A stretch of DNA of 64,000 nt from Hahella chejuensis KCTC 2396 (GTDB lineage: Bacteria; Pseudomonadota; Gammaproteobacteria; Pseudomonadales; Oleiphilaceae), in assembly GCF_000012985.1 (NCBI RefSeq), contig NC_007645.1, positions 2,386,501 to 2,450,500 of the forward strand, written 5' to 3'. The notes under the pieces are model-generated. The model saw only the letters and a program-made list of their open reading frames with translations, did not search any database and was not told the origin of the DNA. The translations under genes and the position numbers were made by a program. Of the stretch, positions 11,113 through 20,583 are shown piece after piece; within the stretch, counting starts at the first letter, position 1; each line of letters opens with the position of its first letter.

Positions 11113-11244
11113 GCTTTAAACTTTCAGGGCTTGAATTGACTAAGGGACGCCAAGACTTCAGGGTGAAAAAACGCCCTATTATAGGCGTCCGCCAGCAAGA
11201 TTTCTAAAGTTTCATTAACCGGCGCCGGAATTTGCGCATGAGCC

Positions 11245-11691
11245 TTAAATTTTGTGGTGGCGAATCGTGTCCAGGGGCAAGCGACGTCCTGCAAGATAAT
11301 CTTCCAGACAGAGCCTTACCAGATCGCTACGCAAAGGGAGTTCGCCATTAAGGAGCTGGGTATGGGACAGCCAGTGGATGGCGCTGATGTCCGAATCCAG
11401 TGTGCGTCCGGTTTGACGTAAGGCGCGCGCGCTGAAGCAGTAGCGGTGATAAACCGTCTCTGGGTCAGGCGTATTCAGGACATATATCCCGATAAAGTTT
11501 TCCAGCTCCACTTCCCACCCGGTTTCTTCAAGCGTCTCACGGAGAACCGCGCCAAATATGCTTTCGCCTTTTTCGATATGGCCCGCCGGCTGATTTAGTA
11601 CGGCGCGCCCGTCAATCTCTTCCTCTACAAACAGGAATTTATCGTCTTGGGGGATGATCGCGGCCACAACGGCTCTAGGGCTCCACACCAT
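11245..11691 (-). CDS. nudJ: Nudix hydrolase, NudJ-like
   Basis: A 148-residue Nudix pyrophosphohydrolase. The Nudix box is complete (G-x5-E-x7-REUxEExGU: GHIEKGESIFGAVL then RETLEETGW). Start is set at the ATG at 11691 (MVWSPRAVVAAII) because homologues of the NudJ/YmfB type begin here; the frame remains open to 11823 inside rluE but that part is not homologous. In E. coli NudJ acts on nucleoside di/triphosphates and hydroxymethylpyrimidine-PP. The neighbour order rluE-nudJ-mnmA-hflD-purB is the conserved one in gammaproteobacteria, which supports the symbol. Confidence 0.85.
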   Translation of the reverse strand: MVWSPRAVVAAIIPQDDKFLFVEEEIDGRAVLNQPAGHIEKGESIFGAVLRETLEETGWEVELENFIGIYVLNTPDPETVYHRYCFSARALRQTGRTLDSDISAIHWLSHTQLLNGELPLRSDLVRLCLEDYLAGRRLPLDTIRHHKI

Positions 11692-11713
11692 AAAAATGCT
11701 CCGAATATTTGTG

Positions 11714-12322
11714 TTAGCGTTTTTTGAAACGAACGACTTTTTGAGGATTTCTGCGACTGGAGGTTGGGGCTTTCTGTGAGGCATGCACATGCTCCTCCCG
11801 CCACTCTCCAGGCTGTAAGCCATTAATGCTCCAGGGGCCGATACTGTATCGGATCAAACGCAAGGTTGGGAACCCTACGGCGGCGGTCATGCGCCGAACC
11901 TGTCTGTTTCTGCCTTCAAAGAGGGTTAAGGCGATCCAGCTGGTTGGGATGTTTTTACGTTGCCGGATGGGAGGGTCGCGCTCCCAGACTTCGGGCGGAC
12001 TAATGAGGCTGGCGTGCGCGGGACGAGTAGGGCCGTCATTGAGCATTACCCCTTTTTCCAGTCTGCGTAACGCGGCCTCGCCAATGACGCCCTCAACTTG
12101 CACCCAGTAAGTTTTCGGGAGTTTAAATTTCGGTTGACTGATGCGCGCCTGAATCGCGCCGTCATCCGTCAGCAGCAGTAACCCTTCAGAGTCGTAATCC
12201 AGTCTGCCTGCGGCGTATACGCCAGGCTTGTCGATAAAGTCAGATAGGGTGGCGCGTCCTTGGGAGTCGTTAAACTGGGTCAGGACGTTCATGGGCTTGT
12301 TGAATACGACTAAAATAGCCAT
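11714..12322 (-). CDS. rluE: 23S rRNA pseudouridine synthase RluE
   Basis: A 202-residue pseudouridine synthase of the RsuA/RluB/E/F family; RluE of E. coli modifies U2457 of 23S rRNA. The catalytic aspartate lies in [16 protein letters not shown] (~40). Other family blocks are KTYWVQVEG and [22 protein letters not shown]. There is no N-terminal S4 domain, which fits RluE as opposed to RluB/RluF. The C-terminus is basic ([10 protein letters not shown]). It is divergent from icd, as in E. coli, and is followed at 22 bases by the Nudix gene. Confidence 0.93.
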   Translation of the reverse strand: MAILVVFNKPMNVLTQFNDSQGRATLSDFIDKPGVYAAGRLDYDSEGLLLLTDDGAIQARISQPKFKLPKTYWVQVEGVIGEAALRRLEKGVMLNDGPTRPAHASLISPPEVWERDPPIRQRKNIPTSWIALTLFEGRNRQVRRMTAAVGFPTLRLIRYSIGPWSINGLQPGEWREEHVHASQKAPTSSRRNPQKVVRFKKR

Positions 12323-12367
12323 TGCTCGGAGTTACCAACTTCTGTAATAAAATTACGGTTTTCGTAG

Positions 12368-12376
12368 TGCTATACT
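12368..12376 (+). promoter_or_regulatory. Probable icd promoter (extended -10)
   Basis: TGC-TATACT, an extended -10 element, lies ~110 bases before the icd start in the divergent rluE-icd gap; no good -35 is visible at 17 bases, as is usual for extended -10 promoters. Seen by eye only. Confidence 0.4.
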
Positions 12377-12487
12377 ATGGGCGCGGTAATAAAACTACAA
12401 AACGCTCCTGCTTCACACCGCTCGGTGGAAGCTTCTTTCTGTTCGATAGTATGGAATAACACAAACTTTAAACCTACGGAGTAGAGA

Positions 12488-13747
12488 ATGGGATACCAAA
12501 AGATCAGAGTTCCTGCCGACGGTGACAAAATCACGGTAAACGCGGACCTGTCCATGAATGTCCCCAATCATCCAATTATACCTTTCATCGAAGGCGATGG
12601 GATTGGCGTCGACATTACCCCTCCAATGATCAAAGTTGTCAATGCGGCAGTTGAAAAAGCCTATGGCTCCAAACGCGCCATCGCCTGGATGGAAATCTAT
12701 TCAGGCGAGAAGGCGACCAAGGTGTATGGACCCAATGACTGGCTGCCTGAGGAGACTTTGGAGGCGTTGCGGGAATTCTCTATTGGTATCAAGGGACCGC
12801 TGACTACACCTGTCGGTGGAGGCATTCGGTCCCTGAACGTTGCGCTGCGGCAGGAGCTTGATCTCTATGTCTGTATGCGTCCGGTGCGCTGGTTTAAGGG
12901 CGTGCCCAGCCCGGTGGTGGCGCCGCAGAAAACCGATATGGTGATTTTCCGAGAGAACTCTGAGGACATCTACGCAGGGATCGAATGGAAAGCGAACAGC
13001 CCGGAAGCGCAAAAAATCATCCGTTTTCTACGCGAAGAAATGGGCGTCACAAAGATTCGTTTTCCTGATAATTGCGGCATCGGCGTCAAGCCTGTGTCGG
13101 AAGAAGGCACTAAGCGTCTGGTGAGAAAAGCGATTCAATATGCGATTGATAATGACAAGCCGTCGGTGACCTTGGTCCATAAAGGCAACATTATGAAGTA
13201 CACTGAGGGCGCATTTAAGGACTGGGGCTATGAACTGGCGGTGGAGCGTTTCGGGGCGGAGCCTTTGGATGGCGGACCATGGCGCGCATTCAAAAACCCG
13301 AAAACAGGGCGCCAAATTGTCATTAAAGACGTTATTGCCGATGCGTTCCTGCAGCAAATTCTGATGCGCCCGGAAGATTACAGCGTCATTGCGACACTGA
13401 ACCTGAACGGCGACTATATTTCCGACGCTTTGGCGGCGGAAGTCGGGGGAATCGGCATTGCGCCGGGCGCCAACATCGGCGGCAGCGTGGCCTTGTTTGA
13501 AGCGACGCACGGCACGGCGCCGAAGTATGCGGGTCAGGACAAGGTGAATCCCGGGTCGTTGATCCTTTCGGCAGAGATGATGCTGCGTCATATGGGATGG
13601 GAAGAGGCGGCGGATCTGATCTTGAACGGCATGGCGGGCGCCATAGAAGCCAAAACAGTGACCTACGACTTTGAGCGCTTAATGCCGGACGCGACTTTAC
13701 TGAAAACCTCTGAGTTTGGTGACGCGGTCATCAGGCATATGAAGTAG
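12488..13747 (+). CDS. icd: NADP-dependent isocitrate dehydrogenase
   Basis: A 419-residue TCA-cycle enzyme oxidising isocitrate to 2-oxoglutarate with NADP. It closely follows E. coli Icd (416 residues): N-terminus [20 protein letters not shown]; substrate and phosphorylation-loop region [19 protein letters not shown], with the serine that AceK phosphorylates in enterics; and metal/catalytic blocks [17 protein letters not shown] and [24 protein letters not shown] sits a few bases before the ATG. It is divergent from rluE and followed by a clear terminator. Confidence 0.97.
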   Translation: MGYQKIRVPADGDKITVNADLSMNVPNHPIIPFIEGDGIGVDITPPMIKVVNAAVEKAYGSKRAIAWMEIYSGEKATKVYGPNDWLPEETLEALREFSIGIKGPLTTPVGGGIRSLNVALRQELDLYVCMRPVRWFKGVPSPVVAPQKTDMVIFRENSEDIYAGIEWKANSPEAQKIIRFLREEMGVTKIRFPDNCGIGVKPVSEEGTKRLVRKAIQYAIDNDKPSVTLVHKGNIMKYTEGAFKDWGYELAVERFGAEPLDGGPWRAFKNPKTGRQIVIKDVIADAFLQQILMRPEDYSVIATLNLNGDYISDALAAEVGGIGIAPGANIGGSVALFEATHGTAPKYAGQDKVNPGSLILSAEMMLRHMGWEEAADLILNGMAGAIEAKTVTYDFERLMPDATLLKTSEFGDAVIRHMK

Positions 13748-13769
13748 GATTTTACATCCGTCGGAAACT

Positions 13770-13799
13770 AAAAAGCCCCGCACTCTGCGGGGCTTTTTT
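13770..13799 (+). terminator. Rho-independent terminator of icd
   Basis: AAAGCCCCGCA / TGCGGGGCTTT stem with a three-base loop, flanked by A and T runs, 22 bases after the icd stop. Confidence 0.92.
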
Positions 13800-13955
13800 C
13801 GCCATCTCGTTTGTGTTTATCGCCATGGTCTGGCGTACATAAAGATGATGGCGCAAAGGCGGTGATTTGGCCGATTGATGTCGCAAGCAGGGCAAAACAC
13901 GCCCCGTACAAGCCGGAGCATGTTTGGAATTACAAGTATCCGGATGGTTGCTAAG

Positions 13956-14306
13956 CTAGGCGCTTGCGGCCATTGGCGTCCTTGAATTCTCTTTTGATTT
14001 ATTCTCGACTGATTCGGTTTTGGCGGCGCTTTCAGGGCCTTCCGCAGTTTCCGTTTCAGGATTTTTCGAGGATTTTTCTGGTTCGGATTCTAACGGAACA
14101 ATATTGACCGCGTGGAATCCTTTGCCGCTGGGCTGTGCGTCAAAATTAACAGCTTGTCCCGCTTTCAGCGTCTTATATCCTTCCATTTGGATTGACGAGA
14201 AGTGGACGAACAGATCTTCTTTGCAGAGATCGCCGTTTCCTTCATCAGCGATGATAAAGCCGTAGCCCTTGGCATTATTGAACCATTTTACTTTACCTTG
14301 AGGCAT
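13956..14306 (-). CDS. cspD: Cold-shock domain protein, CspD-like with acidic tail
   Basis: Start is ATG 14306 with AGGGAG upstream; an in-frame ATG at 14327 is less likely. Residues ~1-68 are a cold-shock domain with RNP1 (KGYGFI) and RNP2 (DLFVHFS). The block IQMEGYKTLKAGQAVNFD is characteristic of CspD, and the position divergent from clpS-clpA is the classic cspD locus. In E. coli CspD is a stationary-phase single-strand-binding inhibitor of replication. Two features are unusual. A short insert (GDLCKED) precedes RNP2. A hydrophilic Glu/Ser/Lys-rich tail of ~45 residues follows the domain, so the protein is 116 residues against 74 in E. coli. Confidence 0.88.
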   Translation of the reverse strand: MPQGKVKWFNNAKGYGFIIADEGNGDLCKEDLFVHFSSIQMEGYKTLKAGQAVNFDAQPSGKGFHAVNIVPLESEPEKSSKNPETETAEGPESAAKTESVENKSKENSRTPMAASA

Positions 14307-14667
14307 GATCGACTCCCTTGTCTCCATAGAGATGGGCTTTTACCCTAGTTATTTTTGTCTATTGGCCAGTCCACTCTAATTTTACTACTTTCGCTTTACT
14401 ACTGAAGCACCGGTAGCAGCAGTACAACAATTCGAGTATCTCGGCCTAGTTTGCTACCAATGCAGATAGTATTATAAAGCAGCGCATATTGAAAGTAACC
14501 GGCCAAAAGGCTGGGCCCATTGAAGTTTGGATGGGGCGACTCCACTTTTATAATTGGCGTATAGTGTAGTTGGCGGGCAGTTATTGTGTTGCAAAAAAGA
14601 GCTCAGAGCTGGTTGCCGGAAAGTTACGAACTACTGTAAAAATTTAACTAAATTATTCAATCCGGCT
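14307..14667. other. Divergent cspD-clpS intergenic region
   Basis: 361 bases without a supported gene. It must carry both divergent promoters. A good sigma70-type site for clpS is listed separately. The clpS frame is open leftward to 14554, but those codons do not resemble ClpS. Confidence 0.7.
14527..14554 (+). promoter_or_regulatory. Probable clpS-clpA promoter
   Basis: TTGGAT at 14527-14532 and a perfect TATAAT at 14549-14554 with 16 bases between them. It implies a leader of ~105 bases before clpS. Confidence 0.55.
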
Positions 14668-15048
14668 ATGGGTAAAGTTGAAAATAGTCTACTAATATTA
14701 AATCAGGACAACGATGGCCTGGAGGATGAAGGGAACCAAGATGGGGACCACCCCGGGAGTCTAGCGCTAGCGCCTGAGAAACCGGCGCTGAAGCGGCCTT
14801 CGATGTATCAGGTTGTTATGTTGAATGACGACTATACACCGATGGACTTCGTTGTTGAGGTGTTGATAAGGTTTTTCAACATGTCGGAACCTAAGGCTAC
14901 GCAAGTTATGCTGGCGGTGCATACCCAAGGGCGTGCAGTATGTGGAGTGTTCACCAGGGATATCGCTGAGTCGAAGGCGGCTCAGGTAAACCAATACTCG
15001 TCCGAGTGTGAACACCCACTGCTATGTGAGATAGAAAGAGCGGATTAG
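14668..15048 (+). CDS. clpS: ClpS, N-degron adaptor of ClpAP
   Basis: A ~126-residue adaptor that binds bulky N-terminal residues and passes substrates to ClpA. Core motifs are intact: [21 protein letters not shown] forms the Leu/Phe-recognition pocket with the conserved N-D-D, followed by [25 protein letters not shown] and [12 protein letters not shown]. Start ATG 14668 (MGK..., as in E. coli) is chosen although its ribosome site is weak. The N-terminal extension is acidic and ~20 residues longer than in E. coli. clpA begins 18 bases downstream, so the two form an operon. Confidence 0.92.
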   Translation: MGKVENSLLILNQDNDGLEDEGNQDGDHPGSLALAPEKPALKRPSMYQVVMLNDDYTPMDFVVEVLIRFFNMSEPKATQVMLAVHTQGRAVCGVFTRDIAESKAAQVNQYSSECEHPLLCEIERAD

Positions 15049-15066
15049 TCATTCCTGAGGTGCCAA

Positions 15067-17346
15067 ATGCTAAGTAAAGACCTCGAATTAACTCTTAATG
15101 CAGCTTTCAAAAGCGCGCGCGAGAAACGTCATGAATTCATGACAGTCGAGCACCTTTTGCTTGCCCTGCTCGACAATGATTCAGCGCTGAAAGTGTTAAC
15201 AGCATGCGGTGCGGATCTGGGTCAGCTGCGTAACGAGCTTTCGGAGTTTGTTGATTCGACTACGCCGTTGATTCCGAACAATGATCCGGAGCGGGAAACT
15301 CAGCCGACTCTTGGGTTTCAACGGGTGCTTCAAAGAGCCGTATTTCATGTCCAGTCTTCAGGCAAAAAAGAAGTGACTGGCGCTAATGTACTGGTCGCTA
15401 TTTTTAGCGAACAGGAAAGTCAGGCGGTGTACGTCCTGAAGAAACAGAATGTCGCTCGTATTGACGTGGTTAATTATATCAGTCATGGCATTTCCAAAGT
15501 TTCCGGCGACCGTGAACAGGACGAGGAACACGAACACCAGGAGGAAGGCTTGGAAGAGGGCGGCGGTTCAAAACCTTTGGAATCGTACGCAACCAATCTG
15601 AATGAGCAGGCCAGACTGGGGCGGATTGATCCTTTAATCGGTCGTGACAAAGAGCTGGAAAGAGTCATGCAGATTCTTTCGCGCCGGCGTAAAAACAACC
15701 CGCTACTGGTGGGTGAGGCCGGTGTTGGTAAAACCGCTATCGCTGAAGGTCTGGCGAAGCAGATTGTTGAAGGCAACGTGCCAGATATCATCAAAGACGC
15801 TGTGGTCTATTCTCTGGACCTTGGCGCGCTGCTCGCAGGAACTAAATATCGTGGCGACTTTGAAAAACGTTTTAAAGCGTTACTGAAAGAATTGAAGCGC
15901 CAAACCAAGTCCATTCTGTTTATTGACGAGATTCATACGATTATTGGCGCAGGTTCCGCTTCCGGCGGCGTGATGGATGCTTCAAATCTATTGAAACCGT
16001 TGTTGAGTTCCGGTGAAATTCGCTGTATCGGCTCAACCACCTTCACTGAATTCCGCGGCATATTTGAGAAAGACAGCGCCTTGGCGCGTCGTTTCCAGAA
16101 GATTGACGTAGTCGAGCCTTCCGTTAACGATACCTATCTGATTCTGAAAGGTCTCAAGCGGCAGTTTGAGAAGCATCATGAAGTCGAGTATACCGATGCT
16201 GCGCTGCGTTCCGCTGCGGATTTGGCGGATCGCTATATCAATGATCGCCACATGCCGGATAAGGCGATTGACGTGATTGATGAGGCGGGGGCCAGCCAGA
16301 GGCTGAAGCCAGAGGCTGAGCGCGCCAAGATCATTGATATTCATATTGTCGAAAGCGTTGTGGCGTCGATCGCCAGGATTCCGCCGAAAACAGTTTCCTC
16401 TTCAGACAAAGACAAGCTGCGTAACCTGCAGCGCAACCTCAAGATGGTGGTGTTTGGTCAAGATCCTGCCATTGAGGCGTTGGTGACTGCTATCAAACTC
16501 TCCAGAGCGGGCCTGAAGTCAGAAGGCAAACCTGAAGGTTCATTCCTGTTTGCCGGTCCTACTGGGGTTGGTAAGACGGAGGTGACTCGTCAGTTGGCCA
16601 AAATTCTCGGTGTGGAGCTGGTGCGTTTTGATATGTCCGAATACATGGAAAGGCACACTGTTTCCCGCTTGATTGGCGCGCCTCCCGGCTATGTCGGATT
16701 TGATCAGGGCGGCTTGCTGACAGAAGCGGTGAATAAGAATCCTCACTGCGTGTTACTGCTGGATGAGATTGAGAAGGCGCACCCGGAAGTCTTTAACTTG
16801 CTTCTACAGGTGATGGACCATGGCACTTTGACTGACAACAATGGCCGTAAGGCGGATTTCCGCCACGTCATATTGGTAATGACCACCAACGCCGGCGCTG
16901 AAGAGATGAGTCGTCGCTCAATCGGTTTCCGGACTCAGGATCACACCACTGATGGTATGGAAATTATTACCAAGACCTTTACGCCAGAGTTTAGAAACCG
17001 TCTTGATGGGATCATTCAGTTTGGTCCATTGGACACTACAACGATTACTCATGTGGTGGACAAGTTCCTGACCGAAATGCAGGCGCAGCTGGACGATAAG
17101 CGTATTCTTCTGGAGTTCGATACTGAAGCCAAAGCATGGCTGGCGGTGCATGGATATGACGAGAAGATGGGGGCGAGACCCATGGCTCGGCTTATTCAGG
17201 AGAATATCAAGAAGCCTCTTGCCGAACAGATCCTGTTCGGAGATTTGGCGGAGTGCGGCGGCACGGTGTTTGTCAGCGTGAAAGACGACAAGCTGGACTT
17301 TAAGTATGTGCCGGAGCGTGAGCTGCTGGATGAGTCCACGCATTAA
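15067..17346 (+). CDS. clpA: ClpA, ATPase subunit of ClpAP protease
   Basis: A 759-residue Hsp100 unfoldase (E. coli ClpA is 758). The N-domain (~1-145) binds ClpS. D1 has Walker A GEAGVGKTA and Walker B ILFIDEIHTIIGAG; D2 has GPTGVGKTE and CVLLLDEIEKAHPEV. A ClpP-binding IGF-type loop is present (RSIGFRTQD, ~620). An acidic linker (~165-175) precedes D1. It unfolds substrates for ClpP, including ClpS-delivered N-degron proteins. The nearby bpt and aat genes provide the transferases that create such degrons. Confidence 0.97.
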   Translation: MLSKDLELTLNAAFKSAREKRHEFMTVEHLLLALLDNDSALKVLTACGADLGQLRNELSEFVDSTTPLIPNNDPERETQPTLGFQRVLQRAVFHVQSSGKKEVTGANVLVAIFSEQESQAVYVLKKQNVARIDVVNYISHGISKVSGDREQDEEHEHQEEGLEEGGGSKPLESYATNLNEQARLGRIDPLIGRDKELERVMQILSRRRKNNPLLVGEAGVGKTAIAEGLAKQIVEGNVPDIIKDAVVYSLDLGALLAGTKYRGDFEKRFKALLKELKRQTKSILFIDEIHTIIGAGSASGGVMDASNLLKPLLSSGEIRCIGSTTFTEFRGIFEKDSALARRFQKIDVVEPSVNDTYLILKGLKRQFEKHHEVEYTDAALRSAADLADRYINDRHMPDKAIDVIDEAGASQRLKPEAERAKIIDIHIVESVVASIARIPPKTVSSSDKDKLRNLQRNLKMVVFGQDPAIEALVTAIKLSRAGLKSEGKPEGSFLFAGPTGVGKTEVTRQLAKILGVELVRFDMSEYMERHTVSRLIGAPPGYVGFDQGGLLTEAVNKNPHCVLLLDEIEKAHPEVFNLLLQVMDHGTLTDNNGRKADFRHVILVMTTNAGAEEMSRRSIGFRTQDHTTDGMEIITKTFTPEFRNRLDGIIQFGPLDTTTITHVVDKFLTEMQAQLDDKRILLEFDTEAKAWLAVHGYDEKMGARPMARLIQENIKKPLAEQILFGDLAECGGTVFVSVKDDKLDFKYVPERELLDESTH

Positions 17347-17367
17347 TTGGAAAGGGTGTTGGAAACT

Positions 17368-17396
17368 AAAAAAGGGGCGATAAGCCCCTTTTTTAT
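17368..17396 (+). terminator. Terminator after clpA
   Basis: AAAAAAGGGGC-GATAA-GCCCCTTTTTT hairpin with T run, ~22 bases after the clpA stop; symmetric enough to act on both strands. Confidence 0.9.
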
Positions 17397-17504
17397 TTCG
17401 CCTGATTAAATGACCGCATAGTTGCCGGTGATTTATGAATCTTCCCAGCTATAGAACTTGCTTAGAATGTTCTGGCGGCGATATGGGAAAATTAATGTGA
17501 GGTA

Positions 17505-17723
17505 TTAGCGGGCGCGGTATACGATGCGACCTTTGCTCAGGTCGTAGGGGGTCATTTCTACTTTGACTTTGTCTCCAGTCAGAATGCGGATGTAGTTTTT
17601 GCGCATCTTCCCAGAAATGTGGGCAGTCACAACATGACCATTTTCGAGTTGAACCCTAAACATTGTATTGGGAAGGGTGTCAATGATGGTCCCTTCCATT
17701 TCAATATTACCTTCTTTCGCCAT
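17505..17723 (-). CDS. infA: Translation initiation factor IF-1
   Basis: A 72-residue S1/OB-fold protein, the exact length of bacterial IF-1, with the family sequence [22 protein letters not shown] and [21 protein letters not shown]. It binds the 30S A-site with IF-2 and IF-3. It is transcribed leftward after bpt and aat; the 210-base gap upstream carries its own probable promoter. Confidence 0.97.
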   Translation of the reverse strand: MAKEGNIEMEGTIIDTLPNTMFRVQLENGHVVTAHISGKMRKNYIRILTGDKVKVEMTPYDLSKGRIVYRAR

Positions 17724-17808
17724 TCAGCTTTGTCCTCATGAAATTCGTGTTAAGCGCAAAAAGTTAAAAAATAGTAAGCGCTTTTTAAAGAGAGCGAATT
17801 TTGCCTTA

Positions 17809-17814
17809 ATTATA
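17809..17814 (-). promoter_or_regulatory. Probable -10 box of infA
   Basis: A perfect TATAAT on the minus strand, ~85 bases upstream of infA in an AT-rich gap. No convincing -35 hexamer at the usual distance, so confidence is limited. Confidence 0.33.
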
Positions 17815-17933
17815 ACCAAAGTGCAAAAGCCAATTCTTTATTATCTGGATAATCAGCCTCTATTTCGCAAATTTTTCGGGTTGACGTCGAGATAAGGTCG
17901 TTTTGTTATCCAGAGATGTATGAATATTAGCCG

Positions 17934-18638
17934 TTAAATGGTGATCCAGGAGTCTCTGACTAACACTTGAATAGGTCTGTAATTGGTTTTGTAGGACATT
18001 TTTCGGCAGCCTCGAATCCAGTATCCCAGATATAAATAGGGGAGGCGTTGCTCTCGTGCGAATTGAAGCTGCCAAAGAATGGCGTAGACGCCCAGTGCGC
18101 GCTTGTCTTCATTGGGGTCGAAGAACGTATAGATGGCAGAGAGGCCGTCGGTGGTTCTGTCTGTCACTGCGATAGCGAGCAACTTGCTATCCTTGCGAAA
18201 CTCAATAAACAGGGTTTCTGATCGAGCCTCCAGCAAGAACGACTCATACTGGTCCAGCGTGGGGGGGTACATATCCCCGTCCTGGTGTCGGGCGCTGATA
18301 TAGCGTTGATAAAGCGCAAAATGTTCTTGTTCGAACTGGGCGGAGCGCAGACGTACCGTCAAGTCTGAGTTGCGCTTCCAGGTGCGTTCCTGGCTTCGCG
18401 TACGGTTAAATTCTTCCGTGGGGATGCGCACGGCGATGCAGGCGTTGCAACCATTGCAGCGAGGCTTGTAGTAATGATTGCCGCTGCGACGGAAACCCAG
18501 TTGCGACAACCGAGTGTACAGGTCCAGGTTAATGTCCGCTTTAGGGTCCACAAACATGGTGGTGGCCAGGCGATCGTCTAGGTAACTGCACGGGTGTTCC
18601 GGCGTAGCGTAAAAAACCAGAGTCCTTAAGTTCGACAT
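17934..18638 (-). CDS. bpt: Aspartate/glutamate leucyltransferase Bpt
   Basis: A 234-residue aminoacyl-tRNA-protein transferase of the ATE1-like Bpt family, which adds leucine to N-terminal Asp/Glu to make N-degrons. The cysteine cluster HYYKPRCNGCNACIAVRIP (~60-80) is characteristic. The GNAT-like C-terminal part includes DGLSAIYTFFDPNEDKRALGVYAILWQL and YLGYWIRGCRKMSYKTNYRP. The start is ATG 18638, two bases after the aat stop, so the genes are coupled. The frame stays open upstream into aat, but without homology. Confidence 0.93.
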   Translation of the reverse strand: MSNLRTLVFYATPEHPCSYLDDRLATTMFVDPKADINLDLYTRLSQLGFRRSGNHYYKPRCNGCNACIAVRIPTEEFNRTRSQERTWKRNSDLTVRLRSAQFEQEHFALYQRYISARHQDGDMYPPTLDQYESFLLEARSETLFIEFRKDSKLLAIAVTDRTTDGLSAIYTFFDPNEDKRALGVYAILWQLQFAREQRLPYLYLGYWIRGCRKMSYKTNYRPIQVLVRDSWITI

Positions 18639-18640
18639 CG

Positions 18641-19345
18641 TCAGTAGCCTGTGGGGTCTATCGTCATCTTCCAGGGGTGTGAGAAATCGGCTCGCACCTC
18701 TATTTCTAGTATAGATAAAAACTCTTTTCTTGAAATCTGGCAAGCCCCTAAAGAGAGAAGGTGCGGATTGGGCACCTGGCAGTCAATCAGTCGATAGCCC
18801 CAGGCGTGCAATTGCCGAACTAAAGTGATGAAAGCGGCTTTGGATGCGTTGGTTTCTTTGGAGAACATAGACTCGCCAAAAAAGCAGCGACCGATGGCGA
18901 GGCCATACAGGCCTCCCACCAGTTCAGACTCCCGCCATACTTCAATACTGTGAGCGACGCCAATCTGATGGAGATCACTGTATGCCTGTAGCATGTCCCG
19001 GGTTATCCAGGTTTCGTTTGAGTAGGATCGCGGAGCGGCGCAGGCCTGCACTACCAGGGTGAAATGCTGGTCGAAACTGTAAGTTAGCCCGCTGTTACGA
19101 AGAAAGCGGCGCATGCTGCGGGATATATGCAGGTCTTCGTGTCGAATGATGCAGCGTGGATCGGGAGACCACCATAGTATCGGCTGGTCCTCACTGAACC
19201 AGGGAAAAATGCCGTTTTCATACGCCAGACGTAAGCGGGCGGGATGAAGATCGCCGCCGACACAGAGCAGGCCGTTTGGGTCCTTCAAGGCGCTGTCAGG
19301 ATGAGGAAACCATAGGTTTTCATCTAACCAGGGTAGGGCGGGCAT
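18641..19345 (-). CDS. aat: Leucyl/phenylalanyl-tRNA-protein transferase Aat
   Basis: A 234-residue transferase that adds Leu or Phe to N-terminal Lys/Arg, creating ClpS ligands. The family N-terminus MPALPWLDENLWFPHPDSAL sets the start at ATG 19345. Further conserved blocks are LRLAYENGIFPWFSEDQPILWWSPDPRCI and HSIEVWRESELVGGLYGLAIGRCFFGESMFS. It is followed directly by bpt and then infA. In E. coli the order is clpS-clpA-infA-aat-...-trxB; here bpt is added. Confidence 0.95.
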   Translation of the reverse strand: MPALPWLDENLWFPHPDSALKDPNGLLCVGGDLHPARLRLAYENGIFPWFSEDQPILWWSPDPRCIIRHEDLHISRSMRRFLRNSGLTYSFDQHFTLVVQACAAPRSYSNETWITRDMLQAYSDLHQIGVAHSIEVWRESELVGGLYGLAIGRCFFGESMFSKETNASKAAFITLVRQLHAWGYRLIDCQVPNPHLLSLGACQISRKEFLSILEIEVRADFSHPWKMTIDPTGY

Positions 19346-19402
19346 AGAAATGAATCTTGCTGGGCTTGTTTTAATACACAATATTGAAGAAAGCGGAAAC
19401 AA

Positions 19403-19430
19403 AAACGCCCATTAGGTTTAATGGGCGTTT
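19403..19430 (-). terminator. Terminator of trxB (minus strand)
   Basis: AAACGCCCATTA / TAATGGGCGTTT stem; on the minus strand it is followed by a T-rich run. It sits ~20 bases after the trxB stop and before aat. Confidence 0.85.
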
Positions 19431-19449
19431 AGGCGCATTCCCGGTGGGA

Positions 19450-20409
<960 letters not shown>

Positions 20410-20583
20410 TTAATGCTGAAATAAAACAATGCCTGGTACGGACCCCTTGCCGTTGTATCCAATGATCCCTGTGGCTGGAAGGCATTAAAAATAATGCGCT
20501 TAAAGTACCATATTTGTTTAACTGGATTGATTATATTTGGTTATGGGGCATATAGAGCTACGTAATTATAGGCGACGTAGTCT

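Noticed and set aside
13028-13591. 187-codon frame antisense to icd.
   Set aside because: Shadow of the conserved icd sequence; no independent support.
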